Below, piece after piece: positions 1 to 7,144 of a DNA stretch of 33,928 nucleotides (position 1 is its first letter; the number at the start of each line of letters is the position of its first letter). Below the pieces are notes generated by a model. That model had not been told where the DNA came from and searched no databases. It worked only from the letters and a program-made list of their open reading frames with translations. Position numbers and translations under genes: made by a program. The DNA is taken from NCBI RefSeq assembly GCF_946479965.1, contig NZ_CAMLHX010000044.1, positions 1 through 33,928 on the forward strand. Reading direction: 5' to 3'. The DNA comes from an uncultured Mucilaginibacter sp. (lineage in GTDB: Bacteria; Bacteroidota; Bacteroidia; Sphingobacteriales; Sphingobacteriaceae).

Positions 1-911
1 CTTGCCTTGACGCAGGCGACGAGGTGTTGGTACCAGAGCCCTATTACGCCAATTACAACGGATTTGCCAGCCAGAGCGATATTGTGGTTACGCCTATCCT
101 ATCCTATATAAAAGATAGCTTTGCCCTTCCCCCTATTGCCGAATTTGAAAAGCATATCTCGCCAAAAACAAAGGCCATATTTATTTGCAGCCCGAATAAC
201 CCAACAGGTTATCTGTATTCGCGTGAAGAAATGGAAGCCTTAAAAACGCTTGTGTTGAAGTACGATCTGTATTTATTTGCTGACGAAGCTTACCGCGAGT
301 TTGTTTATGGCGATCAGCCTTTTGTATCGCCGATGCATTTGGATGGTTTGGATGAAAATGTGGTAATTATAGACACCGTTAGCAAGCGCTACAGCGCCTG
401 CGGAGCGCGATTGGGTTGTATCATCACCAAGAACAAAAAGTTTTGGCAAACGGCTATAAAATTTGCCCAGGCACGATTGAGCCCAGGCATGGTGGAGCAG
501 ATTGCCGGCGAAGCTGCTATTGATACGCCTGATGAGTATTTTGCACATGTAAAAGCGGAATATAACAGTCGCCGCAATACTATAGTTACTGCGTTAAATA
601 AAATGGAAGGCGTTTATTGCCCTAATCCGGGTGGCGCGTTTTATGTGATGGCGCAGCTGCCTATTGATAACTCTGATAAGTTTTGCCAATGGATGCTGGA
701 AGAATTTACTTACGAAAATCAAACCGTTATGATGGCGCCTGCTACCGGCTTTTACAGCACACCGGGGGCCGGAGATCAGCAGGTACGCCTGGCCTATGTT
801 TTAAATAATACCGACCTGGAAAAGGCAATGAAATGTCTTAACGAAGCGCTAAAGGTATATCCTGGACGTGTGGTTGAAAGCGAAAAGGCGAAGGCAGAAA
901 GTGTTCATTAA
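1..911 (+). CDS. PLP-dependent class I/II aminotransferase, 5'-truncated by window edge
   Basis: This is the C-terminal three quarters of an aspartate-aminotransferase-like enzyme. The reading frame is open from base 3 (CLDAGDEVLVPEPYYANY), so the GTG at 24 is not the true start; the gene begins outside the window. Visible family motifs are the CSPNNPTG segment, ADEAYREFVY with the PLP-ring Asp and Tyr, and SKRYSACGARLG, whose Lys (codon 384-386) is the expected Schiff-base lysine. The Arg near the end (VRLAYV) would bind the substrate carboxylate. It transfers an amino group between an amino acid and a 2-oxo acid in the cytoplasm; the substrate cannot be read from the sequence. The last dozen codons (ESEKAKAESVH) lie in a stretch of GAAAG/AAGG repeats that continues past the stop, so the tail may be repeat-derived. 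DUF3347 follows after 61 bp. Confidence 0.93.
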   Translation, partial: CLDAGDEVLVPEPYYANYNGFASQSDIVVTPILSYIKDSFALPPIAEFEKHISPKTKAIFICSPNNPTGYLYSREEMEALKTLVLKYDLYLFADEAYREFVYGDQPFVSPMHLDGLDENVVIIDTVSKRYSACGARLGCIITKNKKFWQTAIKFAQARLSPGMVEQIAGEAAIDTPDEYFAHVKAEYNSRRNTIVTALNKMEGVYCPNPGGAFYVMAQLPIDNSDKFCQWMLEEFTYENQTVMMAPATGFYSTPGAGDQQVRLAYVLNNTDLEKAMKCLNEALKVYPGRVVESEKAKAESVH

Positions 912-972
912 TAAATTAGCTGAAAGCGGAAAGGTAAAAGCTTAAAGCGTTTTGTAATTGAGGAAATAGAAG

Positions 973-1461
973 ATGAAACTAAATAGACTTTATTTTTTTA
1001 TGGCGATACTGTTTGTTTCTGTACAAGCAGCTAAGGCACAGGATAAATCCGTAAATAGTGTATTGACTGCCTATTTTACCTTAAAAAATGACCTGGTTGC
1101 TGATAACTCAGCAACGGCAAAAACACACGCTACAGAATTAGCGGCTGCTATAAAAGCAGTACCTGCTGATAAAATACCTGCGGAGCAACTAGCCGCCTGG
1201 AAAAAAATCCAGCTGAGCACAACCCGTATTGGCGAAGCCAAGGATATTGATACCCAGCGCGATTATTTTGCTATCCTTTCGGATAACATGATAGCAGTAA
1301 CTAAAGCGCTTAAGGCAAACACCACGACCGTTTATCAGCAATACTGCCCTATGAAAAAGGTTAATTGGCTAAGCGAGGTTTCGGCTATTAAAAACCCTTT
1401 CTACGGCAAGCAGATGCCGACCTGCGGACAGGTGACAGAAACGCTGGCTGCAGTAAAATAA
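973..1461 (+). CDS. DUF3347 domain secreted protein
   Basis: A 162-aa exported protein. Residues 1-22 form a Sec signal peptide ending in AKA, followed by mature QDKSV. The rest matches the DUF3347 pattern: a YFTLKNDLVADNSATA helix with alternating Ala-rich helices, then YCPMKK (Cys125), NWLS, NPFYGKQMPTCG (Cys151). In this family the domain occurs alone or attached to CusB-like efflux adaptors and the conserved Cys/Met residues suggest metal binding, but function is not established. It is likely periplasmic. The ATG at 973 is the only start that gives a proper signal peptide. It may be cotranscribed with the upstream aminotransferase, with no clear terminator in the 61-bp gap, though nothing links their functions. 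Confidence 0.85.
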   Translation: MKLNRLYFFMAILFVSVQAAKAQDKSVNSVLTAYFTLKNDLVADNSATAKTHATELAAAIKAVPADKIPAEQLAAWKKIQLSTTRIGEAKDIDTQRDYFAILSDNMIAVTKALKANTTTVYQQYCPMKKVNWLSEVSAIKNPFYGKQMPTCGQVTETLAAVK

Positions 1462-1495
1462 TATCGTCGTATTACAGTTTTCAAAAAGGACCGGT

Positions 1496-1578
1496 GCTTT
1501 TAGCTTTATTCTTTCAGCTTTCAGCTACCAAATCCGTATATTTGTAACCGCTTTTAGCTTTATTCTTTCAGCTTTCAG
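1496..1578 (+). repeat. 29-bp perfect direct repeat (CTTTCAG-rich) before ssrA
   Basis: Two identical 29-bp copies, 1496-1524 and 1550-1578, start GCTTTTAGCTTTATTC and end CTTTCAG; they are 54 bp apart start to start. The candidate ssrA -7 element lies between them, so one copy is upstream of transcription and the other inside the precursor leader. Related GCTGAAAG-type sequence on the opposite sense is seen at 918-950, after the aminotransferase. Confidence 0.85.
1537..1544 (+). promoter_or_regulatory. candidate ssrA -7 element
   Basis: TATATTTG matches the Bacteroidetes -7 consensus TAnnTTTG. It lies 44 bp before the mature tmRNA 5' end, which fits a precursor trimmed by RNase P. No good TTTG -33 box is seen at the usual distance, so confidence is moderate. 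Confidence 0.5.
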
Positions 1579-1588
1579 TTCCAAAAAT

Positions 1589-1953
1589 GGGGTCGACCGG
1601 AATTGACAGGATGGAGATAAGTAGGTAAGCATGCAGCGCGTTGTACGAATTAGCGCTCTAATCTGAACGTTCAAACACACAAATGGCGAAAATAACTACG
1701 CCTTAGCTGCCTAATTTAGAATTAGCATAGCTTTTGTCCCGCCGGTTTTCCGTTTCATCGGGCCGGCATCAGGGGCATCGTAAGATGAAACTGGTTTGCC
1801 GGTGGTACGGAAAGCAAACGAGAAACAGTACCTACGGAAGAAGGTATAGGTGAGTTACTGACCTTCCCCTTCCCTACAATTTAACAGAACTAAGCATGTA
1901 GAAAGCTTACCTTATACCATGTTTGGACGAGGGTTCGAATCCCTCCGGCTCCA
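1589..1953 (+). ncRNA. ssrA: transfer-messenger RNA (tmRNA)
   Basis: The 5' end GGGGTCG pairs with CGGCTCC at 1946-1952 to make the acceptor stem (two G-T pairs), with A1953 as discriminator; CCA is not encoded. The T-arm with GGTTCGAATCC is at 1932-1942. The tag reading frame at 1685-1714 encodes GENNYALAA and ends in TAA; this is the Bacteroidetes-type tag. tmRNA rescues stalled ribosomes by adding the tag, together with SmpB. The 3' end is the integration target of the mobile element: the 21-bp attL repeat covers the last 16 bases, so the gene is restored intact after insertion and only its downstream flank changes. Confidence 0.97.
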
Positions 1954-1958
1954 CTGAA
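1938..1958 (+). other. attL (21-bp direct repeat, in ssrA 3' end)
   Basis: The sequence starting AATCCCTCCGGCTCCACTG is identical to 15386-15406. It includes the T-arm 3' strand and acceptor stem of tmRNA, a common tyrosine-integrase target. Confidence 0.93.
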
Positions 1959-1977
1959 TTCAATGTCAAAACAGACT

Positions 1978-2013
1978 AAAAGCCTGCAAATCAAACGATT
2001 GCAGGCTTTTTTA
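1978..2013 (+). terminator. element-borne terminator after ssrA
   Basis: A hairpin with stem AGCCTGCAA / TTGCAGGCT (1981-1989, 1999-2007) is extended by A/T pairs and followed by TTTTTTATTTT. It lies inside the element, 25 bp after attL, and replaces the chromosomal ssrA terminator that insertion moved to 15405. Confidence 0.85.
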
Positions 2014-2056
2014 TTTTGACCAAATGATCATTTTATTCATCAAATCGCAACAAATA

Positions 2057-2100
2057 GGTGCGTAATTAGGTGAGTAACTTTTTAAGATTTCTTACTCACC
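2057..2100. repeat. left-end arm-type repeats of the integrase
   Basis: The 21-bp segment 2057-2077 (GGTGCGTAATTAGGTGAGTAA) occurs again at 15312-15332 with one mismatch. Its second half GGTGAGTAA (2069-2077) also has an inverted copy TTACTCACC at 2092-2100. Repeats near both ends and outside the att core are what arm-binding integrases use; assignment as arm sites is inference. Confidence 0.7.
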
Positions 2101-2125
2101 AGAATTGCTGTATTTATTTGATAAT

Positions 2126-2152
2126 CAAGATGTTCAAAATATGAACATCTTG
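2126..2152. promoter_or_regulatory. 11-bp palindrome, candidate integrase operator
   Basis: CAAGATGTTCA (2126-2136) and TGAACATCTTG (2142-2152) form a perfect inverted repeat around a 5-bp spacer. The right arm overlaps the putative -33 TTG of the integrase promoter, so a bound dimeric repressor would block RNA polymerase. Candidate regulators on the element are the HTH protein at 12080 and the ORF6N protein. Confidence 0.6.
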
Positions 2153-2180
2153 TACAGAGCCGATTGCAAGCTTAATTTTG
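2150..2180 (+). promoter_or_regulatory. candidate integrase promoter
   Basis: TTG at 2150-2152 and TAATTTTG at 2173-2180 are separated by 20 bp, matching the Bacteroidetes -33/-7 pattern, and lie 25 bp before the integrase ATG. Confidence 0.65.
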
Positions 2181-2204
2181 TATCTCTTTTTAATGTAAAA
2201 CATT

Positions 2205-3422
2205 ATGAGAACTAACTTCAGCTTGCTTTTTTATTTGAAAAAGCCAAAAAACTACCAAACCGGCCTTGTTCCGGTCTACCTTAGAATTACCGTCAATGGT
2301 AAACGTACAGAAATTACAACTGGTCGAGAGTGCGACCCTTCGACTTGGAATACCGCTTCAGGTCGGCTAAACGGCACAAAAAAAGAAACTAAGTCCTTTA
2401 ACGCCTATCTTGATACGTTACAAAATCAATTTTATGATGCCCATAGTCAGTTGACAGAGTCCAAGAGTGAGATTACGGCAGAAACGCTTAAAAACAAGTT
2501 TTTAGGTAAAGGTGAAAAAGTAAGGATGTTAATTGACATCTTCAGAGATCATAACAAAAAGATCAAAACGCTGGTTGGCAAAGAATATGCCGCTGGAACT
2601 GCTATTCGTTATCAGACCTCGCTAAAACACACACAAGACTATCTGCAATGGAAATACAAAATCTCTGATATAGATATTAGAAAGATTGACCATGATTTTA
2701 TAACCAATTACGAATTTTACTTACGTTCAGAACGTAATTGCGCAAATAACTCTGCATTTAAGTACATAAAGAACTTTAAAAAAATTGTTGGCATTTGCCT
2801 GTCAAGCGGCTGGTTAGATAGAGATCCGTTTATCAATTACAAAATAAGGATTAAGCAGGTTGACAGGGTTTTCCTCAATGGAGATGACTTGCAAGTTATG
2901 GCGAACAAAGTATTTTCAACTGAGCGATTAAACCAGGTAAGGGATATTTTTTTATTTTGCTGTTTTACGGGTTTAGCTTATGCTGATGTAAACAAGCTTA
3001 AACGCAACGAAATTGTCAAAGGTCCAGACGGAGAAATGTGGATATTCACAAAACGTAAAAAAACAGATACCCCAAGCCGTATTCCACTATTACCGTCTGC
3101 CTTAACTCTACTTGATAAATACACAGATCATCCAGTTTGCAGTAATTTAGGTAAAGCCCTTCCGGTAAGTACCAATCAAAAGATGAATGCTTACTTAAAA
3201 GAAATAGCTGGGATTTGTGGAATAGATAAACCTTTAACTTTTCACATTGCCCGACACACATTTGCCACTACTGTTACACTATCTAACGGTGTACCTATAG
3301 AGAGCGTAAGCAAAATGTTAGGTCATACCAATATTAAAACTACACAGCACTACGCCAAAATATTGGATTTAAAAGTTAGCCAAGACATGGCCACCATTAG
3401 ACAAAAATACACCGCAATTTAA
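2205..3422 (+). CDS. tyrosine recombinase/integrase of the element
   Basis: A 405-aa site-specific recombinase. Residues 1-90 are the Bacteroidetes arm-binding domain (VPVYLRITVNGKRTEITTG), 100-210 the SAM-like core-binding domain, and 225-400 the catalytic domain. Visible catalytic residues are His347, Arg350 and His351 (HIARHTF), His374 (GHTNIKTT) and nucleophile Tyr383 (HYAKI). The first catalytic Arg of the classic family is not at its usual place: the motif reads FTGLAYADV, with Ala where FTGLR is standard, as in several Bacteroidetes mobile-element integrases. It sits 247 bp from attL, facing into the element, and should catalyse integration into and excision from the ssrA 3' end. Its promoter overlaps a palindromic operator candidate. 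Downstream is a 13-bp hairpin. Confidence 0.95.
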   Translation: MRTNFSLLFYLKKPKNYQTGLVPVYLRITVNGKRTEITTGRECDPSTWNTASGRLNGTKKETKSFNAYLDTLQNQFYDAHSQLTESKSEITAETLKNKFLGKGEKVRMLIDIFRDHNKKIKTLVGKEYAAGTAIRYQTSLKHTQDYLQWKYKISDIDIRKIDHDFITNYEFYLRSERNCANNSAFKYIKNFKKIVGICLSSGWLDRDPFINYKIRIKQVDRVFLNGDDLQVMANKVFSTERLNQVRDIFLFCCFTGLAYADVNKLKRNEIVKGPDGEMWIFTKRKKTDTPSRIPLLPSALTLLDKYTDHPVCSNLGKALPVSTNQKMNAYLKEIAGICGIDKPLTFHIARHTFATTVTLSNGVPIESVSKMLGHTNIKTTQHYAKILDLKVSQDMATIRQKYTAI

Positions 3423-3430
3423 TCTTACGA

Positions 3431-3461
3431 TCTCTAAGGTCACGAAAAGTGACCTTAGAGA
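3431..3461. terminator. 13-bp perfect hairpin between integrase and ORF6N gene
   Basis: TCTCTAAGGTCAC and GTGACCTTAGAGA pair perfectly around loop GAAAA. A short T-run (ATTTTT) lies 6 bp after it. It begins 9 bp after the integrase stop and probably ends or weakens that transcript; a protein-binding role is also possible. Confidence 0.55.
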
Positions 3462-3487
3462 CTCATATTTTTCAATAAAAGAAAACA

Positions 3488-4018
3488 ATGGAAAATCAAA
3501 TAATACCTGATGAAATAATCATGAACCAAATCTATTACATAAGAAATCAAAAAGTGATGTTAGATTTTGATTTGGCAAAATTGTATGAAGTAGAAACCAA
3601 ACAACTTAAACGACAGGTAAAAAGAAATATAGACCGATTCCCCGATGATTTCATGTTTGAGTTATCACAAGACGAGTATCAAATTTTAAGGAGCCAAATT
3701 GGCACCTTAAAACAAGGAGAACATACCAAATACTTGCCGATGGTTTTCACAGAACAGGGTGTTGCCATGTTATCAAGCGTGTTAAATAGTAATAGGGCAA
3801 TTAAAGTAAACATTCAGATTATAAGGATATTTACACGCATTCGCCAAATGTTCATCGACAATACGGAATTACGATTAGAGATAGAAAAGATAAAAGCAAA
3901 ATTAGATAATCAGGATAAAAACATGGAAATCGTTTTTCGCTTTCTTGATGAGTTGATCGACAAGAAAGATAATCAGCCACCGAGGCGAACAATTGGTTTT
4001 AAACCGGACGGCTTTTAG
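3488..4018 (+). CDS. ORF6N domain protein (phage-antirepressor type)
   Basis: A 176-aa cytoplasmic protein with an N-terminal ORF6N domain at about residues 9-95: IYYIRNQKVMLDFDLAKLYEVETKQLKRQV, then FMFELSQDEYQILRSQIGT and a VFTEQGVAMLSSVL segment typical of the family. A helical, possibly coiled-coil stretch follows (residues 115-155). The domain is a DNA-binding module known from phage and other mobile elements. Its location directly after the integrase suggests a role in element maintenance or regulation, but no target is known. It ends convergent to the cargo block, with a bidirectional terminator in between. Such proteins are frequent on Bacteroidetes genomic islands, and some are merely carried. 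Confidence 0.88.
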   Translation: MENQIIPDEIIMNQIYYIRNQKVMLDFDLAKLYEVETKQLKRQVKRNIDRFPDDFMFELSQDEYQILRSQIGTLKQGEHTKYLPMVFTEQGVAMLSSVLNSNRAIKVNIQIIRIFTRIRQMFIDNTELRLEIEKIKAKLDNQDKNMEIVFRFLDELIDKKDNQPPRRTIGFKPDGF

Positions 4019-4140
4019 TCCAGCGCTTTACTTCAAGACAAGGCACTGCATTAACAAATTTTAAACAGTAAGGTGATAATTAATTAAAACCCCTTGGATC
4101 GCTGATTTACGGTTTTTTTGAAAGTAGCTCAGTTTACCAA

Positions 4141-4179
4141 AAAAATCTACCCTATGCTTCAGCAGGTGGGTAGATTTTT
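4141..4179. terminator. bidirectional terminator between convergent genes
   Basis: AAAAATCTACCC (4141-4152) pairs with GGGTAGATTTTT (4168-4179), a 12-bp perfect stem with T-runs on both strands. It separates the ORF6N gene from the minus-strand cargo. Confidence 0.8.
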
Positions 4180-4201
4180 ATATATAAACTTAGAAAAAGT
4201 A

Positions 4202-4861
4202 TTACTTGGTCTTCTTAAGGTCAATAGTAATATCTCTATCCTGAAAGCCAAATGAAATTGTCAATAATTCTCCATTAAGCTTTCCTTTAGCGGCAGTTTT
4301 GTTTCCCATTATATCCAAATTGAATGTCATGGCATTCCCATTCACAACAATGTCAGAAATTGGTACCGGAGTTCCGTCTGGACCTGTCATAGTACCTGTG
4401 ATTTTTTCTCCCTCTGCCTTAAAATCATAGGCTAAATCAATTTGGTCGTTAATCCTGCCTGCCCAATGACCTAAGATACTTGAATTACCTTTGTCATTAG
4501 TCGTAGCTGTACTTGTTGTTGGGCTAGTTCCAGACTTTTTAAGATCAAACGATATATCGTTACCCCCAACAGAAAATGAAAGTGTAAGAACTTCCCCAAC
4601 CAGTTTTCCTTTAACTTTACTAAGGTTTCCCATTATATCTATATTAAAAGACAAGTCATTACCTTTTAATATGCCGTCACTAATTGCCATAGGCCCTTGA
4701 GGACCAGTCATGGAGCCCGTAACTTTATCTCCATCTACTTTAAAATCACAAGCAATGTCAAATTGACCATTGATTGAGCCTGTCCAGTGTCCTGTAAGAT
4801 CGGCGGCGGAACAAAAGTTTGCAACAAATAATAACAATAATGTATAAAAAAATTTCTTCAT
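4202..4861 (-). CDS. secreted protein with two tandem ~85-aa beta-rich domains
   Basis: A 219-aa exported protein. Residues 1-19 form a signal peptide (LLLLFVANFCSAA). The mature part is an internal duplication: domain 1 at about 24-110 and domain 2 at about 130-217. Each begins GHWTG/GHWAG, runs through a DFK-GDKVTGSMTGP-G motif and IDIMGN, and ends in SFDLKK or TIDLKK. A Ser/Thr-rich linker (SGTSPTTSTATTND) joins them. Similar single domains occur in secreted Bacteroidetes proteins and near glycosidases, but I know of no assigned function. As the last gene of the cargo block on the same strand, separated by 318 bp from the response regulator, it may be a target of that regulator rather than part of its operon. 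Confidence 0.8.
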   Translation of the reverse strand: MKKFFYTLLLLFVANFCSAADLTGHWTGSINGQFDIACDFKVDGDKVTGSMTGPQGPMAISDGILKGNDLSFNIDIMGNLSKVKGKLVGEVLTLSFSVGGNDISFDLKKSGTSPTTSTATTNDKGNSSILGHWAGRINDQIDLAYDFKAEGEKITGTMTGPDGTPVPISDIVVNGNAMTFNLDIMGNKTAAKGKLNGELLTISFGFQDRDITIDLKKTK

Positions 4862-5179
4862 AATAATTTGATTTTGATGATAGTTTATGCATCAAATAAC
4901 GATTTAATAAGTAATTAAAAAAAGATGTCTGGATATTTAGCTTTAATGTATAGACCAAACCTTATTTTTAATCTACGGAAGGATATATGATATTGTCAAA
5001 TGCTTGGAGTATTTAGAACTTATTAAATCAATAAATGGCGTTATTTAACAATGCTTTTAATGGCACCAGAAGCAAATACGCTGTCCAATCTGTCATATAA
5101 AATTGCGCAAGCTAATAGTAATTTTTCTGTTAAAAGCATTAAATCAGATGCTAATAACTTGATAAGAAATAAATTTTTA
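4862..5179. other. 318-bp AT-rich intergenic region in the cargo
   Basis: No gene is seen. It should hold the promoter of the minus-strand tandem-domain gene near 4870-4930. AATGCTTTTAA (5050-5060) and TTAAAAGCATT (5130-5140) form an 11-bp inverted repeat 69 bp apart, which could fold or bind protein; no classic terminator follows the response-regulator gene. Confidence 0.4.
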
Positions 5180-5920
5180 TTAAGCCCACTTATCTAAATA
5201 TTGCTGAAAGACTTTTTTATAAGGATCTGTAACTGGAATTGTAGTTTTTGCCATTATGACTGTACCTTTAGTGGCTAATCTAATTTTATCTATAGCAACA
5301 ATAAAAGAACGGTGTATTCTCATAAAACTCTTTGTTGGAAGCTTTTCTTCCAAGGTTTTTAAGCTAGATAATGTCACGATGGGGTTCGGTTCGTTGATCA
5401 GATAGATTTTAACATAATCCTTCATACTTTCGATATATAGTATATCGTTTAGATCAACTTTTAATAATTGGTAATCTGCCTTTAGGTATAAATATTGTTT
5501 TTCTCCTTCTAGCACGTCCTCTGTTGTTTTCTTATGGTTTAAGAGGAGATTAAAATAACTTTGAGCTTTTATGGCTGCCCGAGAGAAATCAACGAAATTG
5601 AATGGTTTGAGTAAATAGTCAAGGGCATCGACTTTGTAGCTTTCAATTGCGTATTGATTATATGCTGTTGTAAAAATTATTCGTACCGTTCCCTTCGTAT
5701 AAGATTGGTCGATAATTTTTGCAAATTCAATTCCATCTAAATCGTGCATTCTAATATCCAAAAAAATAACGTCGATTTTATTTTCATGAATAGCATTTAG
5801 GGCTTCTACTGCACTATGGTATTTACCAGAAAGTTTAAGAAAGGGGGTTCGATTAATATAATCACATAGCAAGCTCAAAGGTACGGGTTCATCATCCACC
5901 GCTATGCAATTTAATATCAT
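5180..5920 (-). CDS. LytTR-family response regulator
   Basis: A 246-aa transcription factor. The N-terminal receiver (1-125) has acidic pocket DDE (Asp9, Asp10), phospho-acceptor Asp55 (FLDIRM), and the LLKPF motif with the conserved Lys at about 107. The C-terminal LytTR DNA-binding domain covers about 145-245 (ILYIESMKDYVKIYL, then FMRIHRSFIVAID). LytTR proteins usually bind pairs of short direct repeats. Its start overlaps the stop of the kinase gene by 4 bp (ATGA), so the two are translationally coupled partners. The most likely targets are the neighbouring envelope genes; an 11-bp tandem repeat before the beta-barrel gene (9998-10019) is a candidate site. Confidence 0.93.
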   Translation of the reverse strand: MILNCIAVDDEPVPLSLLCDYINRTPFLKLSGKYHSAVEALNAIHENKIDVIFLDIRMHDLDGIEFAKIIDQSYTKGTVRIIFTTAYNQYAIESYKVDALDYLLKPFNFVDFSRAAIKAQSYFNLLLNHKKTTEDVLEGEKQYLYLKADYQLLKVDLNDILYIESMKDYVKIYLINEPNPIVTLSSLKTLEEKLPTKSFMRIHRSFIVAIDKIRLATKGTVIMAKTTIPVTDPYKKVFQQYLDKWA

Positions 5921-6978
5921 TGTAATTGGAGTTTTAGTCTAACATTAAACTCTTTTTTAACTTCATTACATCCAACCAACAGTTCATATTTTTTGGGATA
6001 TATCAGGTCTAATCTCCTTCTGGTATTAACTAATCCGATCCCATTGCTCTCCTCGAGATTTTTTGTTTTGTTGATAAATGTTGAATTATTGACTTCTATA
6101 GACAATGTATTGCCCAATTCTATAATTCCGATATAAATATAGCTAGGATGTACATTGCTTATACCATGTTTAAACGCATTTTCAATGAAGGGTAAAAATA
6201 ACATGGGGGCAACATTAAAGTTCTTAAAGCGCTCTGGTTTTTCAAAAACAATTTCAACCCGTTCCGTCATTCTCAATTTCATTAATTTAAGATAGTTTTC
6301 TACAAATATTATTTCCTTTTCCAGGGTTGTAAGATCATTTTTAGTTTCATATAAAACATACCGCATCATTTGAGACAGAGTATATAGGGATTCCCGTGCC
6401 ATTTGCACATTGGTATCAGTTAATGCATAAATTGTGTGTAAAATATTAAAAAAGAAGTGGGGGTTAATTTGTGTTTTAAGAAAAGCTAACTCCGAGCCTA
6501 TTTTCTCCTTTTCTAAGTTTTGTCGCGTGATTTGATCAAGCTGAGCTTTTTGGGAGACAGCTATAATTGTACTCACACCTAATACAAATAATGTAATAAG
6601 AATAAAACTGAATTTAATAGTGGGATCCTGCTCATAGTTGAAAGAAGGATTGTACACCTTCATCAGTTTATTAATTAAGAAGGGTATATTAAAAAGTCCA
6701 TCTATTAAACGGTTAAGTATAAATAGCATTATCAACGATAGAATTATTGTGGTGCCAAATAAGGCGCTCCTTCCTCTATAAAGCATTTTTGGAACAAGAA
6801 CATATATATTTATATAAAACATTCCGGTCCATAAAAAAAAATTGACAGTTTGTTTAACCCAATACTCACCAGGTAAAGCGATTCCTAATGTCATGGGAAG
6901 TAATAAAAAAACCAGAAGCACAGACAATGCAAAAAACTGAGAAGACCAAAAAAACTTTTTTGCCGAAGAAAAAAACAT
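5917..6978 (-). CDS. LytS/YehU-type membrane sensor histidine kinase
   Basis: A 353-aa inner-membrane kinase with four predicted membrane segments at about 12-36, 43-63, 72-92 and 121-142, and no large extracellular domain. The His_kinase domain follows, with phospho-acceptor His174 in QINPHFFFNILH. ATP-binding motifs are FIENAFKHG (N box) and GIGLVNTRRRL (G box). This class signals to LytTR regulators, and the partner gene overlaps by 4 bp. The signal is unknown; with such short loops it may be a membrane-embedded ligand or a protein partner. The upstream gap of 166 bp to the beta-barrel gene on the same strand suggests its own promoter. Confidence 0.93.
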   Translation of the reverse strand: MFFSSAKKFFWSSQFFALSVLLVFLLLPMTLGIALPGEYWVKQTVNFFLWTGMFYINIYVLVPKMLYRGRSALFGTTIILSLIMLFILNRLIDGLFNIPFLINKLMKVYNPSFNYEQDPTIKFSFILITLFVLGVSTIIAVSQKAQLDQITRQNLEKEKIGSELAFLKTQINPHFFFNILHTIYALTDTNVQMARESLYTLSQMMRYVLYETKNDLTTLEKEIIFVENYLKLMKLRMTERVEIVFEKPERFKNFNVAPMLFLPFIENAFKHGISNVHPSYIYIGIIELGNTLSIEVNNSTFINKTKNLEESNGIGLVNTRRRLDLIYPKKYELLVGCNEVKKEFNVRLKLQLQ

Positions 6979-7144
6979 TATGAATGTTAGTAATAAATAT
7001 TAAAAATAATCTATATAATCACTATTTAAGCTACATAATATACCAAACCATCATATTAATCGATAGATACGGGTTTTTTATAGATAAAGCGGACAGTAAT
7101 GATCTTGTGGGAAATTTTGGTATGCCTTTTTTATATTTACTACC

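Noticed and set aside
273..548. Minus-strand frames inside the aminotransferase
   Set aside because: They lie opposite conserved aminotransferase motifs and have no features of their own.
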